A DNA stretch of 19,449 bases from Chthonomonas sp. UBA1950 (GCA_002336105.1 DDEQ01000023.1:1-19449); one strand, 5' to 3'. Counted from the first letter of the stretch, positions 12,905 to 19,449 are shown. A program made the numbers and translations. Notes: generated from the sequence alone by a model not told the origin.

Positions 12905-14398
12905 TTAGACCGGTGAAACCGTAACCTTCTTTGTGGTTCCGTTAACCGAAACCTGGTAATCGATTGGACCAGCCAGATACCCCGGATGACTTGGATCAGC
13001 AGGAGCAGCTGGTTTGGCAGCTTCTGGATCTTTTCCAAGGTTCTTTGGACCCTGATCTCGGGCGGCAAAGAACTTCGGTGCAACCTGCGGGAACATTGCA
13101 TAGGTCAATACATCCTCTTCTGTTCCGTTGTTGCCAGGCAGTTTGGTCGCTTCGTCAACCAACTTGTCCCACTCGGGAGCAATATGGTCGGCTGGGCGGT
13201 CCGTGATGACTTCCTTCTTCGTCTGCTCTTTTGCCTTGGCAATGACTTCAGGATTCTTCTCATCGTCAGTCTGGCCGTAGTAACCAAGCATCAGGTCGGC
13301 AAATTCGCCGCTGAGAACCTTGTACTCGCCCATCATAACGTTAAGAACAGCCTGCGTTCCAACGATCTGACTTGAAGGCGTAACGAGCGGAGGATAACCT
13401 GCATCCTTTCGGACCTTCGGAACCTCGAGAAGCACTTCCTTCATCTTGTCGGCCGCGCCTTGTTGCTTCAGCTGACTTTCCATGTTCGAAAGCATTCCGC
13501 CTGGAATTTGGCTCTTGAAGATTTCGGTCTCGACCTGGAACTCGCTCATGAATTCGCCATAGCGCTTCTTGATCTTCGCGAAGTGGTCGCGAACACGGTA
13601 GATCCGCTCAAGATCCAGCTTGGTTTCGTAGCCGGTTCCCTCAAGCATTTCGACCAAGCTCTCGGTGGGGTTGTGACCCGGTCCGAGACTCATCGAGCTG
13701 ACTGCGGTGTCGACGATATCTGCACCAGCTTCGATAGCCTTCATCAAGCTAACCAAAGTGACGCCGGTTGTGGAGTGGACGTGAACATGGATGAGCATGT
13801 CATCGCCGCACTTTTCTTTGATGCCCTTGACGATATCGTATGCGGGTTGTGGCTTCAGCAGAGCAGCCATGTCCTTGATACAGATTGAGTCAACACCCAT
13901 ATCTTGAAGGCGGAGAGCCATCTCAATGAACTTTTGAGGTGTATGAACTGGGCTAGTGGTGTAGCAGATGGTGCCTTGAGCGTGCTTGCCGGTGCGTTTA
14001 ACCGCAGCCATAGCTCGCTTCAGGTTTCGGACATCGTTCAGAGCATCAAATACTCGGAAAACGTCCATGCCGTTTATTGCAGCTTTCTCCACGAATTTGT
14101 CGACGACGGTGTCTTCATAGTGGCGATAACCAAGTAGGTTTTGCCCTCGGAGGAGCATTTGTGTGCGAGTATTGGGCAAGAGCTTCTTGAAGGTGCGCAG
14201 TCGCTCCCAAGGATCTTCATTCAAGAAGCGAATGCAAGAATCATAGGTTGCTCCGCCCCAGCACTCTAGAGACCAATATCCGGCCTTATCGAGATCCTCA
14301 CAGACCGGCACCATGTCTTCCATCGCCATTCGAGTAGCGATCAAACTCTGATGCGCGTCTCGCAGGATGACATCCGTCACTTCGATCGTTCGCGCCAT
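12905..14398 (-). CDS. Carboxyltransferase subunit (transcarboxylase 5S / pyruvate carboxylase B / OadA-like), no biotin domain
   Basis: A 497-aa cytoplasmic enzyme that transfers a carboxyl group between carboxybiotin and pyruvate/oxaloacetate. The DRE-TIM metallolyase core is clear: ILRDAHQSL (Asp14), YWSLECWGGATYD, FRVFDALND, the carboxylated Lys175 in CIKDMA, and metal ligands His206/His208 in HVHVHSTTG. The post-barrel PYC_OADA region (IPGGMLSNM, ITDRPAD) follows. The protein stops at QVSVNGTTKKVTVSPV, just where OadA and PycB continue into a lysine-biotin domain. It therefore needs a separate biotin carrier, as in the 1.3S/5S/12S transcarboxylase. The ATG at 14398 has AGGAAG about 9 nt upstream. 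The small subunit gene follows after 12 nt. Whether it acts in pyruvate carboxylation, oxaloacetate decarboxylation or propionate metabolism is open. Confidence 0.9.
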   Translation of the reverse strand: MARTIEVTDVILRDAHQSLIATRMAMEDMVPVCEDLDKAGYWSLECWGGATYDSCIRFLNEDPWERLRTFKKLLPNTRTQMLLRGQNLLGYRHYEDTVVDKFVEKAAINGMDVFRVFDALNDVRNLKRAMAAVKRTGKHAQGTICYTTSPVHTPQKFIEMALRLQDMGVDSICIKDMAALLKPQPAYDIVKGIKEKCGDDMLIHVHVHSTTGVTLVSLMKAIEAGADIVDTAVSSMSLGPGHNPTESLVEMLEGTGYETKLDLERIYRVRDHFAKIKKRYGEFMSEFQVETEIFKSQIPGGMLSNMESQLKQQGAADKMKEVLLEVPKVRKDAGYPPLVTPSSQIVGTQAVLNVMMGEYKVLSGEFADLMLGYYGQTDDEKNPEVIAKAKEQTKKEVITDRPADHIAPEWDKLVDEATKLPGNNGTEEDVLTYAMFPQVAPKFFAARDQGPKNLGKDPEAAKPAAPADPSHPGYLAGPIDYQVSVNGTTKKVTVSPV

Positions 14399-14511
14399 AG
14401 GTTATAACTTCCTGGGCGGACGTTTCCCGCCCATTCAAGAGTAGCTTTTTGGACCGTCCTAAAGCTGTCGTGTATTCCCATGACATCGGTTTTAGGGACG
14501 GCGACCGCAAG

Positions 14512-14553
14512 AAAAAATGGGTCGTTCGATGTCACTCTTTGAACGACCCGTTT
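14512..14553 (-). terminator. Intrinsic terminator of the PEP-CTERM gene
   Basis: GGGTCGTTC (14519-14527) pairs with 14541-14549, extended by A-T and G-U pairs. On the minus strand the stem runs into TTTTTT (14517-14512). It lies about 20 nt after the stop at 14575. Confidence 0.85.
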
Positions 14554-14574
14554 AAACTCGATTTTGCCGACGGA

Positions 14575-15195
14575 CTACTTGCTCTTGCGGCGACGCATGA
14601 ACGCTAATGCTCCAAAACCGAGTGCCAACATAGAAGCTGGTTCTGGCACGGGTTCACCTGAAACTCGTAGGTTGATGCTTCCGGTGTTATCAAAGAAAAT
14701 GTCGTCATTGAACCCAAGTTGCAGTCGAGTGGCTCCAACTGGAACCACCGCACTGAAAGGGCCATTATTAACAACAAAGGGACCCGAAATGATCGAACCG
14801 GAGCTATCTGCGAAGACTCCGACCAAAGCGTTTAGGTACACCGGATAGCCAGACGTAAAAAGGCTTGGAAAGTAGTTCCCCGAGTTTCCCGGGTTCGCAT
14901 CTGTGATAAACGAATGATCTCCGCTTGCGTCAGCGAACGGTGTCCCGCCAAATGGAGACGTTAACCCGCTGAGGTAGCTAATTGTGATTGTGTTGCCCGC
15001 TTCTATCGAAATTCCGGAAGAACTGTCAACGACGAGCGGACTTGCTCCATCCTGATTGCCGTACGCGTAGCTAGCATTCAAAGTGGTGGTTGAAAGCCAC
15101 GGCATAGTGTTGCCAGCTATATTAGTGTCGTAATCAGCTGCGAATGTGGCTGCTGCGAGAGCAGCAATAGTTGTAACGAAAAATCCTCTTTTCAT
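14575..15195 (-). CDS. PEP-CTERM sorting-domain protein, 206 aa
   Basis: An exported protein. Residues 1-19 are a Sec signal peptide (MKRGFFVTTIAALAAATFA), the middle is a Ser/Gly/Asn-rich beta domain, and the C-terminus is a classic PEP-CTERM tail: VPEPAS, then the hydrophobic MLALGFGALAFM and the basic RRRKSK. Such tails are recognised by an exosortase (EpsH/XrtA type), usually in bacteria that make exopolysaccharide; no exosortase is in the window. The body (TSPFGGTPFADASG, LQLGFNDDIFFDNTGSINLRVSG) resembles PEP-CTERM proteins with a carbohydrate-binding-like jelly roll, but no family is certain. The ATG at 15195 has no Shine-Dalgarno; TAGGTT ends 6 nt before it. A strong terminator follows, so it is monocistronic. 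Confidence 0.88.
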   Translation of the reverse strand: MKRGFFVTTIAALAAATFAADYDTNIAGNTMPWLSTTTLNASYAYGNQDGASPLVVDSSSGISIEAGNTITISYLSGLTSPFGGTPFADASGDHSFITDANPGNSGNYFPSLFTSGYPVYLNALVGVFADSSGSIISGPFVVNNGPFSAVVPVGATRLQLGFNDDIFFDNTGSINLRVSGEPVPEPASMLALGFGALAFMRRRKSK

Positions 15196-15201
15196 AGTAA
15201 G

Positions 15202-15207
15202 AACCTA
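15202..15207 (-). promoter_or_regulatory. Putative -10 box of a leaderless promoter for the PEP-CTERM gene
   Basis: TAGGTT on the minus strand (15207-15202) is followed by 6 nt and the ATG at 15195, fitting the TANNNT-N6-ATG arrangement seen at other genes here. No clear -35. The box lies just beyond the hairpin at 15216-15264. Confidence 0.35.
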
Positions 15208-15215
15208 AACAGAAA

Positions 15216-15264
15216 AGAAGTGTAGACGGGTCGAGATGGCAAACTTCGAACCCTTTACACTTCT
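15216..15264 (-). terminator. Branched hairpin between the anti-sigma-like gene and the PEP-CTERM gene
   Basis: AGAAGTGTA (15216-15224) pairs with 15256-15264. Inside, GGGT (15228-15231) pairs with ACCC (15250-15253) and CGA with TCG. On the minus strand the stem is followed by TTTTCTGTTT. It could terminate the upstream operon, or fold in the leader of the PEP-CTERM mRNA if that starts further upstream. Confidence 0.55.
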
Positions 15265-15332
15265 AAACCGGTTAATGCTCTTACTGTACGGAGCGCTCCC
15301 AAAAAGAGAGGTCTATAGCGAGCCGTTCACCG

Positions 15333-16520
15333 TTATCTATGTCTCAGTCCAAGAGAGACATACAGGTTGTCGATGGTGGCGATTCGCATCACCGGAAGGT
15401 GCAAGAACCTCACGTACGCTTTTCCTTTAGGGATTTCCAGGTCGACAGTCTCACCGACCTTTACTTTGGCTTCACATCCCATACCGCTTAGCCGACCAAA
15501 GGATAGTCCAGGGCCCGGAGACTTAGACTTGATGTAGGAGGTCGTCATCTCCGACGGACCAAAGGGAGATCCAACCTTGAGGGATGGGAACCGAACCGGG
15601 GTCGACATTTTGCCGTCAATGGTTGAACCGGTCCAGAAACTCCATAAGTTCCCAAAATGATCGAGGGCTACTAACCGAACTGTAATGCCGTCTTTTCGTG
15701 CTAGTCCCTTTTCAATTCTTTCAGCAGCTAACTTTTTGAGGTTAGGGAGGTCAAATACCTTGTTGACCTTCACCGTTTGCAATTCAGGCTTGAATATTGA
15801 AGGGTCGATGCTTTCGGGATACTCCACTGAATAGACTTGATGTCCTGACGGGGTCCTGACCGAAACAACTCGCATTGTCTTTGAATCGACTACGAAGACA
15901 AGGTTCTTCTGGGTTTTTGCTCGTTCACTTGCGAAATACAAGATTTGGCCCGGATTTTTGGGGTCTGGTTCCTGCCGATCCAGTGTCATTGAATATGCCT
16001 TGATCAACTCATCAATTGTGTTGGGTGGGGCGTACTGGGTTTGGCTACGCATTGCCTGGATTTCTGAAAACAAGCCATATTTCTCGATGTAGTTTGGGTT
16101 CGATCTTTGAGCTTTCTCAGAATTCGGGAAATCTATGTAAGCAATTCGGTTCACTCCGTCAGATCGACGCTCCATAAAGACATGACCTTTTTCGCTCACT
16201 AACAGCGATGAGTGTTTCTTTCCGAAATCCCACGTCGTAAAGACCACGTTCCCCTGTTTATCGTAGTTCTTGCTAATCCTGCATGTGGCATTCAGCGTGT
16301 TATCCATCGATTGCGCAAAGGCACGGTTCGAGCTCGAAGTTGGCCAGACGGCTACTGCTGCGACGGCTGCCGCAACCCCGATTACTAGCGGTAATCGGTA
16401 CGTGATTCGAGTTGGGCGACGCTGTATATTGGCAATGAGTCGAGACTCCAATCCAGGTTCTGGTTGAGTTTCTTTCAGTGATTGAATGGCTTTGTCAAAG
16501 TCAAACGAGATCTTGGGCAT
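15333..16520 (-). CDS. Membrane-anchored anti-sigma-like regulator with large extracytoplasmic domain
   Basis: A 395-aa protein whose gene overlaps the end of the ECF sigma factor gene by 20 nt, so the pair is co-translated. GGAGG lies about 8 nt before the ATG at 16520. Residues 1-42 would be cytoplasmic (SFDFDKAIQSLKETQPEPGLESRLIANIQRR), 43-60 form one membrane helix, and the remaining 330 residues are outside. The first part of the outer domain (75-250: CRISKNYDKQGNVVFTTWDFG, FVVDSKTMRVVSVRTPSG, VYSVEYP) resembles LolA/MucB-RseB-type sensor folds. The layout suggests an anti-sigma factor fused to its periplasmic sensor. No zinc-binding HxxxCxxC motif is present. The sigma-binding role is inferred from the operon and short N-terminus, not from a recognised anti-sigma domain. 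Confidence 0.68.
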   Translation of the reverse strand: MPKISFDFDKAIQSLKETQPEPGLESRLIANIQRRPTRITYRLPLVIGVAAAVAAVAVWPTSSSNRAFAQSMDNTLNATCRISKNYDKQGNVVFTTWDFGKKHSSLLVSEKGHVFMERRSDGVNRIAYIDFPNSEKAQRSNPNYIEKYGLFSEIQAMRSQTQYAPPNTIDELIKAYSMTLDRQEPDPKNPGQILYFASERAKTQKNLVFVVDSKTMRVVSVRTPSGHQVYSVEYPESIDPSIFKPELQTVKVNKVFDLPNLKKLAAERIEKGLARKDGITVRLVALDHFGNLWSFWTGSTIDGKMSTPVRFPSLKVGSPFGPSEMTTSYIKSKSPGPGLSFGRLSGMGCEAKVKVGETVDLEIPKGKAYVRFLHLPVMRIATIDNLYVSLGLRHR

Positions 16521-17028
16521 ATTGATCCTCCGCGAGGTAGTTGCGCAGTTGGTTTCTGGCGTTGAACAGTCGACTCTTTACCGTGCCTTCGGGAATGCCT
16601 AACACTTCGGCAATTTCTAAAATGGGAACGTCTTCGACGTGGTGGAGTAAAAAGGCTGCCTTGGTCGAGTCAGATAGTTTTGAAAGCGCGTCCAGTAGTG
16701 CTTCTGCGTCGTCGATTTGCGAAAACGGGTCGGAAGTATCAGGCTGATCTTTCAATATCGGAAGCCATAGCCTTTTACGTCGCCACCCCGTGAACTCACG
16801 ATAGGCAACCCCCATCATCCAATTTCGAAATGAACCTCGATGTTCGTATCGGTCGATCTTGGCGATCACTTTCAATAGAGTCTGTTGCGTTAGATCCTCA
16901 GCTTCCTGCGTGTTCCGGCACAAATGCTTAAGGAAACGGAAAAGCTCCGCGTGGTGACGGTGGATTAACTCGTCCATGGCCAAAAGGTTGTTCGCCTTCA
17001 AGTCTTCGATGAGTTTTGATTCATCCAT
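16501..17028 (-). CDS. ECF (extracytoplasmic function) RNA polymerase sigma factor
   Basis: A 175-aa sigma-70 family factor with only regions 2 and 4. Region 2 (about 18-85) includes LIHRHHAELFRFLKHLCRN, AEDLTQQTLLKVIAKI and FRNWMMGVAYREFTGWRRKR. Region 4 (about 110-165) includes LLDALSKLSDSTKAAFLLHHVEDV and the helix-turn-helix ILEIAEVLGIPEGTVKSRLFNAR. It directs transcription of an envelope- or stress-related regulon. The frame opens at a TTG at 17055, but the ATG at 17028 is preferred because the family normally starts close to region 2 and the putative promoter upstream gives it a leader of about 30 nt. It overlaps the membrane regulator gene by 20 nt, the usual sigma/anti-sigma arrangement. 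Confidence 0.92.
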   Translation of the reverse strand: MDESKLIEDLKANNLLAMDELIHRHHAELFRFLKHLCRNTQEAEDLTQQTLLKVIAKIDRYEHRGSFRNWMMGVAYREFTGWRRKRLWLPILKDQPDTSDPFSQIDDAEALLDALSKLSDSTKAAFLLHHVEDVPILEIAEVLGIPEGTVKSRLFNARNQLRNYLAEDQYAQDLV

Positions 17029-17064
17029 TTGGATGTCCCGATTTTCGCATATCAACTTTGTAAA

Positions 17065-17087
17065 GACATCAAACTCAAAGTGCGTTC
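17065..17087 (-). promoter_or_regulatory. Putative ECF-type promoter, likely autoregulation of the sigma operon
   Basis: On the minus strand GAAC (17087-17084), 16 nt, then GTC (17067-17065) matches the GAAC-N16/17-GTC pattern common to promoters read by ECF sigma factors. Transcription would begin near 17058, about 30 nt before the ATG at 17028. Short motifs such as this occur by chance, so the claim rests on position and known ECF autoregulation. Confidence 0.45.
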
Positions 17088-17148
17088 ATCTAGTTCTCTT
17101 CTTTTATTCGAAATGGATGACTTTCTGAGGGCATCGTTGTCTATGAAA

Positions 17149-17175
17149 TTAGCACTCTCGCGGGTAAACTGCTAA
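17149..17175 (+). promoter_or_regulatory. CIRCE operator (HrcA binding site) upstream of groES
   Basis: TTAGCACTC, a 9-nt spacer, and AACTGCTAA reproduce the CIRCE layout TTAGCACTC-N9-GAGTGCTAA with a perfect left arm and 7 of 9 in the right arm. It lies 58 nt before groES. CIRCE is bound by the HrcA repressor, which releases groESL on heat shock. Confidence 0.88.
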
Positions 17176-17176
17176 T

Positions 17177-17196
17177 CGCTGGCGGATTTGCCAGCG
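17177..17196 (+). promoter_or_regulatory. Leader hairpin between CIRCE and groES
   Basis: CGCTGGC (17177-17183) pairs with GCCAGCG (17190-17196) over a 6-nt loop, immediately after the CIRCE right arm and flanked on both sides by GCTAATC. It would lie at the 5' end of the groES mRNA and could stabilise it. The role is inferred. Confidence 0.4.
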
Positions 17197-17233
17197 CTAA
17201 TCCACTTAGTAATACAAGAGGAAAGAAACGCAA

Positions 17234-17524
17234 ATGGCAATTAAACCTCTACAAGATAGAATCGTAGTTGAGGCGGCTGCAAAGGAAGAGAAGTCGGCAG
17301 GCGGCATCATCCTTCCTGACACCGCGCAAGAGAAGCCTTTGAAGGGCACCGTTCTCGCTGTTGGCCCAGGCAAGCGACTCGATAGTGGTCAGCTTTCCGC
17401 AGTTGACGTCAAAGTTGGCGATGTTGTGCTTTATGGTAAGTACGGCGGAACCGAAGTCACCATCAGCGGAAAAGACTACGTCATTCTACGGTCTGATGAC
17501 GTGTTGGGAGTCGTGATCGACTAA
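17234..17524 (+). CDS. groES: Co-chaperonin GroES (Cpn10)
   Basis: A 96-aa cytoplasmic protein that forms the heptameric lid of the GroEL folding chamber. KPLQDRIVVEAA at the start, the mobile loop EEKSAGGIILPDTAQEKP (about residues 18-35), GTVLAVGPGK and VLYGKYGGTEV are all standard. Length is normal. AGAGGAAAG at 17217-17225 serves the ATG at 17234. It is controlled by the CIRCE operator upstream and followed by groEL after an unusually long 194-nt gap that holds no terminator. Confidence 0.97.
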   Translation: MAIKPLQDRIVVEAAAKEEKSAGGIILPDTAQEKPLKGTVLAVGPGKRLDSGQLSAVDVKVGDVVLYGKYGGTEVTISGKDYVILRSDDVLGVVID

Positions 17525-17718
17525 GACTGATTTGTAAGTGAGGAGTGACAACAAGCCAATCGTCCGTCTGAAAACCGTAACACGGCGATCCAGATCATGT
17601 TGAATCCCTAGGAGTTGTGGACCAAAAGAATTAGGTTTTGTCGATCATTCGACGATTTCCATCTTAGGGTTAGAACTGAAGAAACACACCTCGCTATAAG
17701 TTAAGGACCCATAAACCC
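17525..17718 (+). other. Long groES-groEL intergenic region
   Basis: This 194-nt stretch has no open reading frame with a ribosome-binding site and no T-tailed hairpin. GTCGA-TCAT-TCGAC (17639-17652) can form a 5-bp hairpin, and TATAAG (17695-17700) could be a weak internal -10 without a convincing -35. AAGGA (17702-17706) lies 12 nt before the groEL ATG. Read-through from groES is the simplest expectation, with possible mRNA processing or an extra promoter. Confidence 0.4.
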
Positions 17719-19314
17719 ATGGCAGCTAAAGAAATCAAATTCAATGACGACGCAAGAAAGCTTCTTGAAGCTGGCGTCGATAAACTCGCCAATGCGGTCA
17801 AGGTCACACTTGGCCCCCGCGGACGAAATGTCGTCCTCGAAAAGAAGTTTGGTTCGCCTACCGTTATCAACGACGGCGTGACCATCGCTAAAGAGATCGA
17901 AGTTGAGAACCGCTTCGAGAACATGGGCGCTCAGCTCATTCGCGAAGTCTCCAGCAAGACCAACGATACTGCTGGCGACGGAACCACCACCAGTGCCGTT
18001 CTCGCACAAGCCGTTTATAAGGAAGGCATCCGAAACGTTGCCGCTGGTTCAAACTCAACCAAGATCAAAGCTGGTATCGACAAGGCCGTCAACGCCATAG
18101 TCGACGAACTCGCGAAGATCAGCATCCCTGTTAAGGGCGAAGAGGACGTTGTTCGAGTCGCTACCGTTAGCGCAAACGATCCAGACCTCGGCAAGCTTGT
18201 TGGCGAGCTGATTCACAAGGTTGGAAAAGATGGCGTAGTGACCGTCGAAGAGAGCAAGTCCACCGAGACCCTCACCGAGACCGTCGAAGGATTGCAGTTC
18301 GACAAGGGCTTCCTTTCTCCCTACTTCGTTACCGACGCGACCCGAATGGAAGCCGTCTACGAAGAGCCGCAGATTCTTTTCTATGAGAAGAAGATCGGTA
18401 ACGTCCAAGACCTCGTTCCGCTTTTGGAGAAGGTTCTTCGACTGGGCAAGCCGCTCGTTATCATCGCTGAGGATCTTGAGAATGAAGCCCTCGCAACCTT
18501 GGTTTTGAACCGAATCCGAGGCAATCTGCCCCTCGCCGCTGTCAAGGCTCCTGGCTTTGGCGACCGACGCAAGGCAATGCTCGAAGACATGGCTATCCTC
18601 ACCGGTGGTCAGTTCGTTAGCGAAGACCTCGGTATCAAGCTTGAGAATGTCACCCCGGACATGCTCGGCACCTGCGCTCGCATCGTCATCACGAAGGACA
18701 ACACCACCATCGTTGGCGGAAAGGGCGACAAGTCTCTGATCGAGGGTCGTCTGAAGCAGATTAAGCAGCAGATTGAAACCACCGACAGCAGTTACGACAA
18801 AGAGAAGCTTCAAGAGCGACAAGCTAAGTTGAGCGGCGGCGTTGCCGTTGTTAAAGTTGGCGCAGCGACCGAGACAGCTCTGAAAGAGAAGAAGGCTCGA
18901 ATTGAGGATGCTCTTGCAGCAACCCGAGCTGCCCTCGAAGAAGGCATCGTTCCTGGCGGCGGCGTCGCACTTCTGAAGGCTTCAAAGGTTCTCGACGGGG
19001 TGACTTACGAAGGCGACGAAGAGATCGGTCGAAAGATCGTCCTCAAGGCGATCGAAGCTCCTCTCCGAACCATCGCTGAGAACGCTGGCGCAGAGGGAAG
19101 TGTTGTCGTCAACGAAGTCAAGAAGACGGGCCAAGGCTTCAACGCTGCGACTCTTCAGTTCGGTGATCTCGTTGCCGAAGGCGTTGTTGACCCAACTAAG
19201 GTTGTTCGACAAGCGCTTCAGAACAGCACCTCCATCGCGGGTCTGCTTCTCACCACCGAAGCCATCGTGGCAGAGATTCCTGAGAAGGATGACGACCACG
19301 ATCACGCTCACTAA
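17719..19314 (+). CDS. groEL: Chaperonin GroEL (Cpn60)
   Basis: A 531-aa chaperonin subunit that forms the double-ring ATP-driven folding machine with GroES. Diagnostic segments are present: VKVTLGPRGRNVVLEKKFG, DGVTIAKEI, the ATPase motif NDTAGDGTTTSAVLA, KAPGFGDRRKAMLEDMAILTGG and EEGIVPGGGVALL. The usual Gly-Gly-Met tail is missing; the protein ends EKDDDHDHAH, a short acidic and histidine-rich tail that could bind metal. The ATG at 17719 gives the normal MAAKEIKF start. It forms a CIRCE-controlled operon with groES and ends in a strong intrinsic terminator. Confidence 0.98.
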   Translation: MAAKEIKFNDDARKLLEAGVDKLANAVKVTLGPRGRNVVLEKKFGSPTVINDGVTIAKEIEVENRFENMGAQLIREVSSKTNDTAGDGTTTSAVLAQAVYKEGIRNVAAGSNSTKIKAGIDKAVNAIVDELAKISIPVKGEEDVVRVATVSANDPDLGKLVGELIHKVGKDGVVTVEESKSTETLTETVEGLQFDKGFLSPYFVTDATRMEAVYEEPQILFYEKKIGNVQDLVPLLEKVLRLGKPLVIIAEDLENEALATLVLNRIRGNLPLAAVKAPGFGDRRKAMLEDMAILTGGQFVSEDLGIKLENVTPDMLGTCARIVITKDNTTIVGGKGDKSLIEGRLKQIKQQIETTDSSYDKEKLQERQAKLSGGVAVVKVGAATETALKEKKARIEDALAATRAALEEGIVPGGGVALLKASKVLDGVTYEGDEEIGRKIVLKAIEAPLRTIAENAGAEGSVVVNEVKKTGQGFNAATLQFGDLVAEGVVDPTKVVRQALQNSTSIAGLLLTTEAIVAEIPEKDDDHDHAH

Positions 19315-19349
19315 GCGATTGCTTGTGGCATGATCGTCTCTATCATGAT

Positions 19350-19378
19350 AACCCGGACCGTTTCGGTCCGGGTTTTTT
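19350..19378 (+). terminator. Intrinsic terminator of groESL
   Basis: AACCCGGACCG (19350-19360) pairs perfectly with 19364-19374 across a TTT loop, followed by TTTTTT (19373-19378). It lies 36 nt after the groEL stop. Confidence 0.95.
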
Positions 19379-19411
19379 CGTTTATCTTGTTCTCACTTCT
19401 TATTCAAGTGC

Positions 19412-19449
19412 ACCCCTCACCCCATCCCTCTCCCCGCTTGCGGGGAGAG
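19412..19449. repeat. G/C-rich hairpin repeat, cut by the window edge
   Basis: ACCCCTCACCCCATCCCTCTCCCCG leads into a 9-bp perfect stem (19428-19436 with 19441-19449, loop CTTG). Sequences of the form CCCTCACCCC...CTCTCCCC-loop-GGGGAGAG are a familiar dispersed intergenic repeat in many bacterial genomes. Only one copy is in this window, and its right end is not visible. Confidence 0.55.

Noticed and set aside
14298..14510. Minus-strand frame of 70 aa overlapping the start of the carboxyltransferase gene
   Set aside because: Wrong frame of a well-supported gene; no homology or start signal.
17171..17202. tRNA or small structured RNA gene in the groES leader
   Set aside because: Only one 7-bp hairpin is present, with no acceptor stem, anticodon or T-arm.
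18055..18822. Long minus-strand frame (255 aa) opposite groEL
   Set aside because: Antisense shadow of a highly biased conserved gene; the groEL frame explains it fully and the antisense protein has no recognisable motif.

Overview
The window is an ordinary-looking stretch of chromosome (about half GC, no mobile element, no CRISPR array, no rRNA or tRNA gene seen) from a Gram-negative-type, menaquinone-using bacterium. Several traits occur together: futalosine-pathway MqnC, lipoproteins whose mature N-terminus is a poly-glycine run after the lipobox cysteine, a PEP-CTERM protein, a Cys-free L31, CIRCE-controlled groES-groEL, and frequent TTG or apparently leaderless starts. My best guess is Armatimonadota (Fimbriimonas-like). 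This is inference from gene content and style, not from a marker-gene comparison.

Layout. 1-241 (-) is the N-terminal part of a ROK sugar kinase that runs off the left edge. It is divergent from a sugar-phosphate isomerase/epimerase-like TIM-barrel protein (397-1386, +) that ends at a strong hairpin. Next come three + strand genes: an inositol-monophosphatase-family phosphatase (1493-2272), a HAD phosphatase (2312-3064) and the menaquinone enzyme MqnC (3121-4206). A perfect 20-bp inverted repeat separates mqnC from a convergent pair of exported proteins: a TolB-like propeller lipoprotein with a (TTSG)7 linker (4285-5424, -) and a PHB-depolymerase/feruloyl-esterase-like secreted esterase (5489-6379, -).

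Divergent from the esterase is ribosomal protein L31 (6477-6734, +) with a textbook terminator. It is followed by a membrane-anchored polysaccharide deacetylase (6805-7650), a DUF4382-like lipoprotein (7737-9071) and an unusual fusion of cytochrome b with a C-terminal cytochrome c domain (9122-10336). On the opposite strand lie a response regulator with an HD-GYP c-di-GMP phosphodiesterase domain and, overlapping its end, a GNAT acetyltransferase. Then come a 108-aa unknown, a carboxyltransferase (5S/OadA-like) with a small partner subunit, a PEP-CTERM protein, and an ECF sigma factor with an overlapping membrane-anchored regulator. The right end is the HrcA/CIRCE-controlled groES-groEL pair on +, a strong terminator, and the start of a G/C-rich hairpin repeat cut by the window edge.

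The most interesting item is the cytochrome b-c fusion. It keeps one histidine in each of the two heme-binding helices, those that would hold the low-potential heme. Both partner histidines expected to hold the high-potential heme are missing, and the glutamate of the PEWY quinol-site motif is replaced by serine. These changes point to a one-b-heme, divergent electron-transfer protein rather than a normal bc complex subunit. The second theme is a set of genes with a -10-like hexamer placed 6 nt before the ATG and no Shine-Dalgarno, suggesting leaderless mRNAs.
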